A stretch of DNA of 64,000 nucleotides, from the NCBI GenBank assembly GCA_947650285.1, contig CANTFL010000389.1:558001-622000 (forward strand). Direction: 5' to 3'. The notes beneath the pieces are model-generated. The model was given only the letters and a program-made list of their open reading frames with translations, had not been told where the DNA came from and did no database searches. Both the position numbers and the translations under genes were made by a program. The stretch is from Hyaloperonospora brassicae. Taxonomy: Eukaryota; Oomycota; Peronosporomycetes; Peronosporales; Peronosporaceae. Below, one piece after another: positions 11,904 through 26,051 of this stretch (position 1 is its first letter; each line of letters begins with the position of its first letter).

Positions 11904-12149
11904 TGTTTGCAATAGAAGTATCCTTCCCTTCCACTGTAGTAAAATGATTTTGTCATTGATCTTTTGTTATCTCTTTGCTACTCTTTACTCAACGCCATCC
12001 CTGTCCACTCGATCTGCAAATCTCGCATATTGTGTCACACAATGTATGCACTATACAATCACATTCAGTGGCCGCCATTCCCATCTTCGTGCCGCGCGCC
12101 GCGCGCCCTTGCGCAATCGCATTTAGCACGACACTGTCGTTTTTCAACA
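11904..12149 (-). repeat. 3' LTR of copia element A
   Basis: On the minus strand the LTR runs from TGTTGAAAAACG to TGCAAACA, canonical TG...CA. It is preceded by the polypurine tract at 12150-12158 and followed by TGTCC (11899-11903 on the plus strand). A 7-bp GC-rich segment near 12096-12110 is present here and absent from the other LTR. Confidence 0.9.
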
Positions 12150-12158
12150 CTCCTCCTC
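12150..12158 (-). other. Polypurine tract of copia element A
   Basis: GAGGAGGAG on the minus strand directly precedes the 3' LTR, the expected position of the plus-strand primer of an LTR retroelement. Confidence 0.75.
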
Positions 12159-12178
12159 GGCCATGACTTTTCGTCCAT

Positions 12179-14114
12179 TTAGCCGAGTTGTAGCAACTCG
12201 CACAACTCTGCGAGTTTTGCGGCGTCGAGGGCCTTCGTCAGCAGACCCGCCAGTTGCAGCTCCGAGCGAACATACTGGGCCGCGACTACCCCACGCCGGG
12301 CGTAGTCGCAGACAAACTTCAGGCGCACGTCAATGTGCTTCGCCTTTAGAGACGACGCCTCGCCCGCCAACTGATTCAACACCGCTTAATTGTCGACGTG
12401 CAGTACCATCGGGAGCATGGGGGGCTTCCCGATCTCGCACAGCATCTCCCTGATGCGAAGCAGCTCGCGCACTTGCTCCGACGCAGCGACAAACTCCTCC
12501 TCCATGGTGGAAAGCGAGACTCCGCCTTGTTTCTTCGCCGTCCAAATCACCGGCATCCCCTTCATTCGAACGATCCCATCGGTCAACGACTTCCTGTCCG
12601 ACTTGTCAGTGGCGAAGTCGGCGTCCGCGTAGGACTCAAGCTGCAGCTCCCCATCCGAGATCTTCGCTGGCTCCATTCGCAGTTTAAATTCGCGCGTACC
12701 TATAAGGTAGCGCGCGATCCGTTTGGCAAGCTTGAGGTCTTGCAGTCGTGGCTGGTGTGTCTGGCGCGTTGCTTTATGCACTGCAAACGCTATGTCCGGC
12801 CGCGTGCAGAGCGCCACCCAGAGCAGACTGCCGACAAGGGATTGGAACGTCCGCACACTTGGACCCCCACTGTCTCCGCTCTCACTCAACAGCTCGCAGT
12901 CTTCTGGTTTAACTTCATAGCAGTCTGATCCGATCGGAGCTCGCGTCGCGTTGGCATTCTAGAGACCGTGCTCGCGCAACAGCTCGCTTATCGCTTCCGT
13001 CTGGTCCAGAACGTAGCTGCCTTCATCTTCCATTGCGACACGCATTCCAAGAAATTTACTGACGACGTCGAGGTCCTTGATGGACAGGCTCTTAAGCTGA
13101 TTGAAGAAGCGTTCAACAGCAGCTGTATCGGTTCCGGTGGCCAGCAGATCGTCCACGTACACACCCACGACGACCAGCTGGCCATTATTGACCTTCCAGT
13201 ACAGGCACATGTCCGATATACACTGGCTGAAGCCAGCGTCTAGCAATCGGGCGTGCAACAGCTGGCTCCAAAGCCGTCCGGCCTGCTTGAGGCCGTACAG
13301 ACTTTTATGTAACTTAAGAAGCAACTTCCTTCTTGTTTGTTGCTTTAATTGTCTTGAGGGTTTCCTCATTCACTTCCATCGCCTGTGGAATATGCAGCAA
13401 GATGTCCAGGTGGGATTCCTTCTCAGCTTTTACGTAGGCGTTAGGAATGTCCCCGTGCTTTGCCGGCACGCCCCAAATTGCTGAAAGCGCCAGAATCATC
13501 TTAACGGTTGACATATCCATGACAGCCGCGAAGGTGAGTTGGTAGTCCACCCCAAAAAACTGCTCGTTGCCGCACGCCACAAGTCTTGCCTTTAAACGTT
13601 CTAGGTGACCGTCGGCATTTGTCTTCGTCCTGTATACCCATTTCGTGTGCAACGCGTTCCTTTCTTTAGGTAGCTTGATAATGCGCCACACGCCGTTATC
13701 TTCAAGAGCTTGTAATTATTCTATCATTACTCTCTCCCAACCCTTTCTTTCTTTCTGCGCTGCGCATCGCCTCTCCATAGTTTTTGGGGCACGCTCGTAC
13801 ACATGCGTTATCACGCTTTCTTGTGAAACACTTTCTTCTTGAGCCGGCTCCTCCTGACCGCTTAAATCTTGCGTGTACTTGGTCGCACTGCGCGTCCTAT
13901 GCGCCGTACGCGTCCAAGATTTATTCTTTTTCTTGCCGGCTCGCAACTTTCGCGCAGGCACCTCATCCTTTGCAGGTATGTTTGTCACAGCCAATGGTCC
14001 AGTCCCAATAGAAGATGTGCCTGGTGTGACTGCCACAACCGCCTGTTCTTTAAACTCGAGTGCGCGTTGGAGCTGGTTATTTTGTTCCACGCTGAGGGTT
14101 TCGATGTTTCGCAC
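12179..14114 (-). pseudogene. Copia A: reverse transcriptase and RNase H
   Basis: The minus strand encodes the C-terminal half of a copia polyprotein. The linker with GWERVMIE, then a stop at 13718-13716, leads into the RT start (NALHTKWVYRTKTNADG, about 13640). After a frameshift near 13314-13369 come LYGLKQAGRLW and the catalytic box YVDDLLATG near 13160. RNase H follows with SYADADFATDKSDRKS near 12620, then LSTMEEEFVAASE near 12495 and the terminal AKHIDVRLKF near 12320. In-frame stops lie at 12961-12959 (TAG) and 12388-12386 (TAA), each where many copia proteins have a polar residue. Catalytic residues are largely kept, but the enzyme cannot be made as one protein. Confidence 0.88.
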
Positions 14115-15004
14115 GTGTGTGTCACCGTGACATTGGTCTCCTTTTGAATAAATACCCTGAACCCCTTAGTCTCATCACTTTGACCGATGATGACACCAAC
14201 TTGTGTCCGTTGCGCTAGAGAGTTCTTGCCGGGGTTCCGGTAAATCGTGCAGATCGATCCGAAAGCAACTATAGCACGCAGGTTGGGAGCGTGCTTGGTC
14301 AAAATCTCCATCGGTGACGCCCTATTTGCGCTAGCACTTGTTGGACTTCGGTTTAGTATATATGCAGCATACTGAACCGCCTCCCCCCAAAATGACACTG
14401 GTAGACGACTGGCAAAAATCATACTGCGTGCCATGTTCAGCACTGTCCTGTGCATTCGCTCCGCCTTTCCATTCGACGCCTGATTTCGTGCCTCGCTGAT
14501 TTGCCGTGCAACTCCTGTCGACTTGCAGAACAGGTCAACGTTCGCGTACTCGCCAACCCCGTCTGTGCGGAGCATGTGGATTCGGCAGTTGAAACGGCGC
14601 TCGAAGATTACCAGAAAGTGTTCAAATTTCTTCGCGGCCTTGTCCTTCGTAGATGCCAGAAAGACGCGACAGTAGTTGGACTTGTGATCTATGAAATTCA
14701 CAAGGAAACGGTTTCCAAGCCTGTCCTTCGGAGTCATCATGACCTTTCAATCTGAGCAAATCCCTCCACCGATTCTATCGATGGGCGAATTCGCGCCAGT
14801 GTCTCTCCGCGACTGGGAATTCTTCGTCTTCTTTACCTGAGCGCACTATATACAAGCGAAACGCTTGGTATCCGTGAGTTTGATGCCTGACGCTAGGTCC
14901 TTAGCCATCCTCTCGATGCTATCGTAAGCGTGATGCCCTAGTCGCTGGTGAAAGTGTAGTAAAAAGCCCATCTGCAAATCAGCATCCTTATCACCAGGCG
15001 ACTC
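13985..15004 (-). pseudogene. Copia A: GAG-pre-integrase and integrase
   Basis: In the same frame as gag, a zinc-binding pre-integrase part (HFHQRLGHHAYDS, then C-I-stop-C) is followed by the integrase core. D1 lies in FIDHKSNYCRVF, D2 in RTDGVGEY and E in NGKAERMHRT, the D,D(35)E pattern of copia integrases, which insert the cDNA into the host chromosome. Nonsense codons occur at 14848-14846 (TAG, inside the zinc site) and 14749-14747 (TGA). The frame ends in a sequence that overlaps the next one at 13985-14114, which marks a frameshift. Confidence 0.87.
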
Positions 15005-16767
<1,763 letters not shown>

Positions 16768-16771
16768 AACC

Positions 16772-17009
16772 TGTTTTCAATAGAAGTAGCCTTCCCTTGC
16801 ACTGTAGTAAAATCATCTTGTCATTGATCTTTTGTTATCTCTTTGCTACTCTTTACTCACCGCCATCCCTGTCCACTCTATCTGCAAATCTCGCATATTG
16901 TGTCACACAATGTATGCACTATACAATCACAGTCAGTGACCGCCATTCCCATCGTCGTGCCGCGCGCCCTTGCGCAATCGCATTTAGCACGACACTCTCG
17001 TTTTTAATA
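16772..17009 (-). repeat. 5' LTR of copia element A
   Basis: Aligned with 11904-12149. The outer end has decayed from TGTTG to TATTA on the minus strand; the inner end keeps ...AAACA. The outer flank is TGTCC (17010-17014), matching the other side exactly. Confidence 0.9.
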
Positions 17010-17014
17010 TGTCC

Positions 17015-19707
17015 AAACGTATGAGTCTTCTCACGGGATAGTTTAATCCGGCTCCACATAAACAGATGCTTTTGTTCTAGTTTTTCGGCCACCGCATCCT
17101 GTTGTCTGACCAGGATACCAATATATAATGTCATGATGCGCTAAAAGCCTGCAGATTAAGGCCACAGGTACCAAGAGGCTGATCAGATCCGCGAGGGTAC
17201 AGCTCAATGACCATCGATATTATTCGATTAGTCAGGAGGTCCGAAAAATTAACAAATTCGTCATAATTATACAAATAGTATATATGCAGACCGATCTCAA
17301 AGGTATACCTCAATAAACATAGCGAATTCTAATACTTTGAGCTCAGTAGTCCGTCATCTAGCCGTGAGAGATACCCCGCAGATGTCTACCCCGCACTCGG
17401 ATCACCCTATAGACACATTCTATAGCGAGAATAAAGGAGAAGATAGGCGATAGAGGAGACCCTTGACGAATCCTGCAGAAATTGTCACGGCGACTTGAGC
17501 GTTACCCGCTTACAAGAAATCGTCTTGTCATATCACGGTGTAATGCCGCGACACTCGATACAAAGTGAGGCAAAAGGCCGAGCCATGAAAGCGTAGAAAG
17601 CAAATATGGCCGTTGCAGCGTGTGATACGCCTTTAAGTTCGAGACTAAGGACAATGGAACTATGTAAAGTACTGTTCGAAGCCGCAGATCTGCGAGCTGC
17701 CGTAAAGATTTCGAAAGCCATTTGAATTGATCGGCTCGGGACAAACTTAACTTGAGCTAGAAAATGGGATGCGACAGCTTCGGCCGCTCGCGAGACGAGA
17801 GAATTTTGTTTAACAACTTGTATCCGCTGTTGATCAGCGCGATTAAGCGATGATCACGCGACAATGTGGGGAGGCCGCCGTTTTCGTTTATCATTGAATT
17901 ATTGCTTCATATAATGACGCCGGGAACACTCTGCACTTGATTTATCTGGTCTAAAACGCAGAGTGTATAGGCGCGAGTTCAGCCGGGTAATATCTGAAAA
18001 ACGTGTTGATCACTTCATTCGGCCCCGCGGATATCCGCGTTTAAGACGCCTCAAAGAGGCGCTCACATCTTATGAAATAGCGTTAGCCGTCACAGCAGAG
18101 GCGTCCACCCAATCAGGCGGCGAGTCTTTGGCCAGAAATTGCGTATCTTGCTTTGTATTGAGTGAAGTTAGGAGTCATCATATGCTTTCTGCCGTCATAC
18201 ATCTCATCAGCCAATTCATAAAACCGTTGTGATTGTTAAGTGGCTTTTCCTCAAAAATGTACGATGGTGTTGGCCTAAATTTTAGTCGACATCCGGGCGT
18301 AGAATAGACGAGATGTCTCGCCTGGAGGTTGGTGTACTGAAGAAAAGTCGTTTCTTCTTGGTTCACTGACAAAATTGTTTTTTATTTCGTGACACTACGA
18401 CGAATGTCTGCAGAGTTAGTGACTGGAATAGGGGGATGAAAACCTCGATGAGATGTGCTATTGAGTCGGCTGTAGAACATGCCGCTACCAGCGCTTTATC
18501 AATCAAGAAGATAGCCGATTTAGCCGCTGCCTACAGCTTCTGATCCGACTATGGCGAGAGTTTTCGTCGTCACAAACAAAACTTGCGGAGATTGAGCTTC
18601 CATTAATCCCATCAGTCTGCCAAGAGTCGGACTGTGCGATAGTACGACGACATAACAGAGGTAGAATTGTCGACTTGAAGCCTTGCAAAAGCAATGACCG
18701 CATTTATATTGCTAGTTGCGGTTTCGTGCGCACATCCAAGAACACATAAAATGGCATCGGCGTACGAACGCGCACAACTAGACGTGGCTATTCGATCCCG
18801 ACTCTTAACCATTGTTACCAGCTGCTGGATCAGATACTGTCATGTCGATGTCTCATATCCAATCAGCATGTAGAGAACTCACATACCACCGATCCAGTCG
18901 AGAACTACCCAATTTACCGCTTCGCAAGGTGTATGAATAAGTGTGAGCCGCCGCATGAAAAGCTGGTATAGATCTTTCTAATTCTGCTATCTCCATGGCA
19001 TCTCCAAAGAAATCGCTAAGCTGAGCCCGGCCGAGAAGCCGTCTGAGCGCCAACGAGCCATATCTGCCTGGTAGCGAGGTTAAAGATGGGTAAGTCGCAT
19101 AGCTAACGTGCAGTTGAAAACACCTCCCATGAACACTGATCCATCGTACCCCATAAGAAGATGTAGTAGCTGATCGAAAAGCGCATCTACTGTAGACTCA
19201 TCGTGTGGAGATTATACGTTGACCACAATATCGGGGTCATCCATGATTGTTGTTCGAACAGGTATCCAATGCGGTGTCCAATGACTCGAAAGTCACAAAT
19301 CTAGTTCCGTGATGTATAAGTATGCGTTTTATAATATAACAACGCCCATACGAGGGTGAACAGACTCTGTTCACAGCTCGAATTCGGGCTTGTTTACTGG
19401 TCCCCGTGTAGTGGTGTTCAGGTTGTCCAGAGTTGCCAATATTGACCCGATTTTGTTTGTTAAAGAACCAAGTCAATGATATCCGTGTTCACGCTGTCTG
19501 AAGTGACCAAAACACTCAGCGCATCGTTTTGAACGTTTGAGAACCCCACAAAATTCTGCGAATGGAGATTAATGCTATTTCGCGCGTACGCCGTGATGTC
19601 TTTAACATTAGGCAACGACGACGTCGGTGGCAGCCGGCCGTGTTAAGTTGAATAAGTGAAATTCCAGTTCTTTCGATTAAACGAAGTTGCCTTACGGGAT
19701 CCACAAT
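17015..19707. other. Intergenic stretch, nothing recognised
   Basis: No motif-bearing frame, repeat or structural RNA was seen on either strand across this 2.7-kb stretch. Confidence 0.5.
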
Positions 19708-20150
19708 CTGACAGAAAACGGCAAGAACGTGAATTTGCCGTCAAAATTAGAGAAGAATCGGAAATAGAGAGAGAAAGCCAGGGAGAGGAAACAGACGCAG
19801 CAGGCCGACAAATGGGAGTCAGACGTGCAAGAATTGATGAAAGAAGAGCTCGAGGACGATGCGGTGCTGCTGCGACAGGATAAGCAAAACCATGGAATTC
19901 CTAGAGAGTCGGACCTTGTTGCACCGCAGTATTTTATCATGAAGTCCAAGAACAGACGGACGCGAAATTGTCATACTTCGGTTGCAAATGCTGGCGAATG
20001 GATATGCTTACAAATCCGATGTTGCTCGTATGTTGTCAGCTGCTACGCGGAACGAGGACAATCCGACTGTCGCACGCACAGTCCAAACGCAACTACTGCA
20101 AGGCTGGCTATATAGGGGCAATTCTTAGACGATGTTTGACAAAGTATCAT
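19708..20150 (+). pseudogene. Effector fragment with WY-like C-terminal motif
   Basis: Pieces in shifting frames make up this remnant. A charged helical stretch comes first (ADKWESDVQELMKEELEDD near 19810). After a frameshift near 19960, about 45 codons include SDVARMLSAATRNEDNP and end with GWLYRGNS just before a TAG at 20126-20128. The pattern of a helix, then G-W-L-Y-x-G-x-S at the head of a further helix, resembles WY-domain units of RXLR effectors. No signal peptide or RXLR motif is visible upstream. I infer an old, 5'-truncated relative of the pseudogene at 4797; a chance resemblance is possible. Confidence 0.4.
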
Positions 20151-20495
20151 GACCCTTCCTTTTGCTAACCGTATAGAGAGTAAAACTATGTAAACCTTTG
20201 CGGATCCAATGGACGCCTTCATAGGTTTGCTCAACAGAAGGCGATAGGTTTGTTCAACAAAAGCAAAAGTCCTATAGGACAAGTAGAACCGTCGGTGTAC
20301 ATATCGGAAGCAATGGGGATGGACGTAATTATGCGCCCATGCTCTTTTCGCAAAAGAGATGGGTCAAGATGTCTCAAAACTTCAGCGCATAATACTCGAA
20401 GCCTGGTATGTACTCAATCTTACGGCGAACTATTTGTAAAGTTGTCTCTTTGACAAGCTCGGCTCGGGCGCCACATATTATACGAGCCAAATGGT
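20151..20495. other. Short intergenic stretch, nothing recognised
   Basis: Spacer between the effector fragment and the GACGG duplication of solo LTR copy 2. No motif seen. Confidence 0.5.
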
Positions 20496-20500
20496 GACGG

Positions 20501-20966
20501 TGTAACGGCGCACGCTCTCACTAGATAACTTTTCTGACCTTGTGTTTATATAAAACAAGGCTCTGTACTCCCGACGTCACGTACACGTGGAGCGAGGAAG
20601 AGAGAGGAAAAAAACAGAGCTAGAGAAGCTTTGTTTAAGGGAAAAAGTAGAACTGTTATTAATTTAGCTAAGTTTCCTATTATACCATCTTTGTTTTTAT
20701 ATAACAAAATTCAACTACAATTTTTTATGTGGATTTTTTTGCTCGCCACCCATTGCGCGCGTCTAGCAGCGATAGGTGGTTAAATTATTTGATGTACCGT
20801 GTACATCGACCAAGAAGTGGAGCACCCACGAATATTACTCTCGGGGGTAACATTCTGGCAACATTCCCTCTATTCGAGTAATGTTGATAGAATATCATCG
20901 AAATGAAAAATATTACGAAATTGATACATTCGTATCAAATTTATAAAACAAGCTCATCCCGTTACA
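20501..20966. mobile_element. Solo LTR, copy 2, with perfect target duplication
   Basis: A 466-bp member of the family also seen at 7580 and 26052. It starts TGTAACGG and ends CCCGTTACA. The bases on both sides are GACGG (20496-20500 and 20967-20971), a perfect 5-bp target site duplication. A lone LTR between intact duplications indicates that a full element inserted and was later removed by recombination between its two LTRs. Confidence 0.88.
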
Positions 20967-20971
20967 GACGG

Positions 20972-23761
20972 AGTACGCTAAGTTCTTCCAGTTAAAGCGT
21001 AGAGCTGAAGGTGAACTTGTGGCGGTTTCCAAACTCAACTAAAACACCAGTCAATACTGAAGACGGTACGTTTGTCAATATAGTGCAGACGCATTGGCTG
21101 CTTGAGCACTAACAAAGGAGCAACGTGAGTGAAGTACTGAGTGATGGCTGGCTGGATGTGTGTGCGTGCTCTTATGTGAACAGAATGCATCTCCCTCTGT
21201 CCAAGTACAATCAAATTCTCATTACCGCTGCACACGAAGAATAGTGCCAACATGTCTTCGCCATCGAGCTAGGCCTACACGTGGTGATGGTCTGCTTTTA
21301 CAATTCCTTAGTCCTTTCCACCTGGAAAGGTCTATGCACCTCCTTATGTTGTGCAAATGTGTTCTTTCAGACACCAGTAGAATAATAAGTCGCGTCAAGC
21401 CAATAAGCCATAATGAACGTGTTCTCCTTCAACCTGTTTGCCCCACCGTTCGATTTATTGCTGCTTCTTCGTGTGCTTGTGCATGTAATACAGCTCATTT
21501 GTGATGATCTTGAGCTCGACGTACCAGCATGCGAAATACATTTATATACTAGAGGAGCACAACCGACTCCAAGTATCGCAATCGCTGCTCATCTCTTGTT
21601 TGTATGAATAGAGAGGTTCCGGTACAAAGTTGACAGCGAAACTTGCTCAAGAATCGCAATTGCATAGTATACGAAGTGCAAAAGTTGCAGAACGAGCGTC
21701 TTCCACAACTCATCAATCCTTCTTGCAGCCGTTTTACGATACTCGTACAACCGCATGGATTGATCGGTAAGATGTCCACTACGTCTGTAACTTTTGTAAG
21801 AAACGCACAATCAAACTTGTCTGCAGTCCCTCCGTGAACGCGTGGAAGATGCATGCCAAGTTGTCGATACGAGCGACATTCCGATCTCGAGGTAGCGATG
21901 CTAATGCTGCACGGCAGCGGAAGACCGATGTATGCTCTGCTCTATTGCAGCGACTCACTTTATTTGCTTCATATTGTTTCGGTTCAAGCTCAGTGTTTGC
22001 ACCTTGATTGCCAATTGAGACAGAGTAAAGCAATGCAAGTCACGGACGGCATAACGTTTCTACCAGCGTGACCACGACTGACCTCGTTCTCGACTCGATA
22101 TCTGTTGTAGTGATCACGGCCACGCAAAAGCTGTCGCTAAAAACTTGGCCGAGCCACATCGTGTCCAAACTGGGGATAGATCGCCTGGTCTCCATGTTTC
22201 AGTAAGTCAGGACTTGCCTTGTGATCGTCTCGACGTGCAAAATGTATGTATATCATCCGCAGGACAATTCTTCGATGAAGTCGTGAAGGACTGTGTTTGC
22301 AGCAAGGAGCACGTCCGTTTCGGCTCTTCAAGACTGCGTCATTGGGCCGATAACAAGATAAAGAGCAGACGGATGCTTTGATCTTGATCTTGATGATAAG
22401 GGGGTCTACGACTGCTGGTCAACAGTTGACTGTAGGATGGAAGTCGTTATGACTTCGTATGTGGAAATTGCATCACGTCACGCCTTGCTACATCAGAGAT
22501 CTGCCATGACTCTTTGTTCGTGACACGGGTCAAATCAAGATACCCACCTAACGAGACAAGTCGAATCTACCACACCAATAGCGGATTTGCCAGCAATTGT
22601 TATTGTACCGCATCAATTCGTGGCTACGGCGCCAGCGATGCCATCATAAGGTGCCAGCGTGAACAATCCTGTTCAGATATTCTGCGATAGACTCATTCTC
22701 TCTGCAATCGGTGGTACCCCAGAGTGACTCGGTAAACTCTTTCCAAAAAAAGTCGCGCACCTCGATGTGCAAACGCGTCGTTGACTTGCTGCTATAAGCT
22801 GTTGACATGCGTCACGGAAAAGAGGTGCGTCCATGAACAAGTGAAGAAACTGAATACACTCAGTAAGCGTCCAAAACTGCGGCTTATGTTACGAGAAGGA
22901 TTGCTAGACTTTCATGCATTTTTACTTCTGCGAGGCACAAAGGTTTGAGAGCTCGCGTCTGATTCCTTTCTGACTTGGAGTGGAGCTACTCACGTGTACG
23001 AAGATGATAGACGAGAAGGGAGCTGCTTCCAGCAAAACTGGACACTATAAACAATGTCAGTCAGTGTCAATCTCTCATCGACTGACTCGACGTAAGTGGC
23101 TCTCAAACAGACTTGCCAAGTTCATCACAATGTGTGCGCGTGCAATTTACAATAACGGAGTTCGCTAAGACAATCGTCGAAGCCGTGCATCATGACATTG
23201 GTGTACCGATGCCAACACATCGAAGCTACGAGAGCTCGAGGTTGTGGCGATTGTCATGGACACACAACTCTCATCTGCAATTGCTAGCACATTACGTGCC
23301 ACGAGTTGAGACATCGAATTCTCTCGGTTGTCGCAACAAAGACCAATGAACGCAAGACGGGTGGCACAGCTGTGCTTTGCATGGCAAACGTTAACACACT
23401 TGATATTCAAACGAGACACATGCGCTTACGCACAAGGCACAATGTCACCTTCTCAACTCTAAGCACCCACACAGCGTACACGAGGCATCGGTAGCACCAA
23501 ATAGAGCAGCTTTTCCCCGACATTCACTGAATCAGCCTGATTCACCACGTCAATGACATCCAGGTACTCTGTTCTTTCCAGTCCACAGCAAGACAAGCAA
23601 CCGACCCCACGCCACCAACTGACCGACCACTGAGCTTGCCAACACCCCACTTCGCCATGTCCATCCAGACTTCTTCTTCTCCTTCTTCTGCATTGCATCT
23701 TCGAGACCAATAGAAGACCCAACGAAAGCAGGAACGAACAGAAGAGCCTCTCCCTCGTCTC
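20972..23761. other. Intergenic stretch with possible unrecognised remains
   Basis: Frames of 60-114 codons occur on both strands, including a 101-residue minus-strand frame with a true ATG at 21854-21852 (stop at 21549). Minus-strand sequence at 22550-22880 looks faintly coding with several stops. No family motif was found, so I name no gene. The end lies just 3' of ETFB. Confidence 0.35.
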
Positions 23762-24520
23762 CTAAATCACGCCCGCTTCGTTCTTGAGCTTGTCCACGAG
23801 TTCGTCGACGCTCGCGACCTTGACCCCGGCTTTACGGGACGCTGGGTCCTTCACTTCCACCACGTCAATACGGGGCGTCACGTCCACGTCAAGACTCTCG
23901 GCGGTCAGCGTCTCAATTGGTTTCTTCTTGGCCTTCATAATGTTCGGCAGTGTCGCGTAGCGCGGCTCATTGAGCCGGAGGTCCGCTGTCACGACTGCAG
24001 GCAGCTGAAGCTCGAGCGTCTCGACACCGGCATCGGTTTCGCGCGTCACCGACAGCACTGCATCGCTCTCAACAACCACTTTGGAGGCAAACGTGGCTTG
24101 ACTCCAGTCCAATAGCCCCGCGAGCAGCGGTCCCGTCTGGGCGGCATCCGCGTCGATGCTCTGCTTGCCACAGAGCACGAGCTGCGCGTCCTCTTTGTGG
24201 ACGATCTGCTGCAGCAATTTGGCGACGGCCAGCGGCTGAAGCTCCTGATCCGTGCGGAGGTCCGTGAGGATGTGGACCCCGCGGTCGGCGCCCATAGCGA
24301 GCGCTGTGCGGAGCGTTTCTTGGCTCTGCTTAGGGCCAATGGACACGACGACCACTTCGGTGGCTTTCTGCTGCTCTTTGAGGCGGATGGCCTCTTCGAC
24401 AGCGATTTCGCAGAAGGGGTTCATGCTCATTTTGACGTTCTTGAGGTCGACTCCAGAAGGTGCGACGCGGATCTTGACGGCGTAGTCGACCACGCGCTTG
24501 ATGGGGACGAGGACCTTCAT
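23762..24520 (-). CDS. ETFB: Electron transfer flavoprotein subunit beta
   Basis: An intact 252-residue protein (human ETFB is about 255). With the alpha subunit it forms the mitochondrial matrix flavoprotein that takes electrons from acyl-CoA and amino-acid dehydrogenases and passes them to ETF-ubiquinone oxidoreductase. It begins [13 protein letters not shown], the usual ETFB start. It has [17 protein letters not shown] at 33-49, [20 protein letters not shown] at 56-75, the nucleotide-binding stretch [20 protein letters not shown] at 118-137, and the ETF-beta signature with [20 protein letters not shown] at 159-178. The ATG at 24520-24518 matches the conserved start; upstream in-frame codons are low-complexity and lack an ATG nearby. 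No intron, frameshift or missing conserved block was noticed. The third-position GC-rich coding style differs from the surrounding repeat-laden DNA. Confidence 0.97.
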   Translation of the reverse strand: MKVLVPIKRVVDYAVKIRVAPSGVDLKNVKMSMNPFCEIAVEEAIRLKEQQKATEVVVVSIGPKQSQETLRTALAMGADRGVHILTDLRTDQELQPLAVAKLLQQIVHKEDAQLVLCGKQSIDADAAQTGPLLAGLLDWSQATFASKVVVESDAVLSVTRETDAGVETLELQLPAVVTADLRLNEPRYATLPNIMKAKKKPIETLTAESLDVDVTPRIDVVEVKDPASRKAGVKVASVDELVDKLKNEAGVI

Positions 24521-24830
24521 GACTGATGGACAGAGAGAGAGAGAGAGAGGGACACAGACGATTAAAGTGGGGGGTGGGGGGTATGTACGTACGGAGAGGG
24601 GGGGCGTTGGAAGATACTTTGGGGGGTGAGGAACGCCTGAAATTCCGAGGAACGAGTTGAACTGTGTCGAGTTTGATGTGGGGGGCGGGCAGAGGGAGGA
24701 GTGGGACACTTGAAGACGGACGACACGAGGCGGAAAAAGCGGAATCGGACGTTTGGACGTTGTGGGAGTGGCGAGAGGGAGAGGGGGAGAGAGAGACTGT
24801 AGGACTTTATATTGTCACTGGGTCGGGTTT
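24521..24830 (-). promoter_or_regulatory. ETFB upstream region: pyrimidine-rich leader and TATA-like box
   Basis: Read on the minus strand, the 300 bases before ETFB are C- and T-rich, with a (TC)n run at 24550-24532 near the ATG and CCCCCC blocks at 24581-24569, 24604-24598 and 24626-24621. A TATAAAG sequence lies at 24811-24805. These fit a promoter and 5' leader, but transcription start and any leader intron cannot be seen from sequence. Confidence 0.35.
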
Positions 24831-26046
24831 GGGGGTGTGGCTGGCAGCAAGTGGAGATGCAGTTTTGAGGGAGTGCGACGTTGTTTTTTGTGATTGTGTC
24901 GATAAGTACGAATCGCACACTTGCGCTTAAGTTCATGCACACTCTGCTGCGGAGAACGGCCCGAGGTGGTCATCTTTATTTCATCTTATTTTTCGATAAA
25001 TGACCAAATCTGATGCGAAAAAAGGTGTACCTTTATATGCATTCGAGGTTGACAATCCTGCTGTCTTTCGTCGCACTACCGTGGAATAGCCACATGTGCG
25101 TACATGCGATGTACATACCGCGCGTTTTGCATAATGAGCGACGGCTACGCAGTGCGTAAATCGCTACAAATGATGCAAATCCGCCGAATAAGTGGCTGGC
25201 TGTACGGGCTGGTCAAGCCGAAACCGGTGTGTGAAGAAGCTAGAGCCACATGCAAAGAGGATGACAAGCAACAACCAAAATATACGGCCAGAACGGAAGA
25301 GAGACGTGTTCTACCGAGACCGTTGCAACAATTGTGCTCGTTTCTTCATTATTTTAAACGGAAATAACAACTTCCGGCGCACCGAGGCACTTCAGGAATA
25401 GCAGGATAGCTGTAGATCATGTAAGTTGGACCATCTACACAACGGCGCCTGAGAAGTAGCGATATCTCCAGAGAGTAGAAAAGAATGTTAAATGAACAGT
25501 TGACGATGCCGATTGCAGGCTTATAGCTCGCTAGCAGCAGTCATCGGCGCATGAGCTGAGTCGATACGTGGCCTGTGATGGGGACGAAGAATACCGTCAC
25601 CTGCTTGAAAGGCATAGCCATTTGTGGCTGACAAGGATTGGTCTGTGTTGGCGCTTTGTCTGTGACCCAGCGAGACGGTAGCACAAGGTACGTTTAAGGT
25701 GTGTGGTATTGACTTGTGTTAACATGTTCGATCATTCGCTAGTCGAACAGCAGTCTAATTAGGCATTTTTTACGTGTGCACCCGAAAAATTAAGTAAGAT
25801 CATAGCCTTGTTCACTTCCTTTATATAATTCTCTTTTGAGCTTTCATTGCACACAAATGATATGCTCGCTCTGCACTTCAAATGCATTTGAACTCCCGCA
25901 AGTATAGATATGAAGCATCGAGATTGACATGAAGCGACACATGTCATCTTTTTATTATTTTACAGAACAAAGATGGGCACGCAGGAGGTAAAATGAGTAC
26001 TAAGTCGATATGCGGATTCCTACACATCCTGGCCAAACCAACGTAT
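24831..26046. other. Intergenic stretch, nothing recognised
   Basis: No motif-bearing frame or repeat before the solo LTR at 26052. Confidence 0.5.
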
Positions 26047-26051
26047 AGTCA

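Noticed and set aside
12398..12928. 176-codon plus-strand frame
   Set aside because: It is the antisense of the copia A RNase H region, whose motifs are clear on the minus strand.
24562..24942. 126-codon minus-strand frame upstream of ETFB
   Set aside because: Low-complexity Pro/Ser/Leu product from the pyrimidine-rich leader; no conserved motif.
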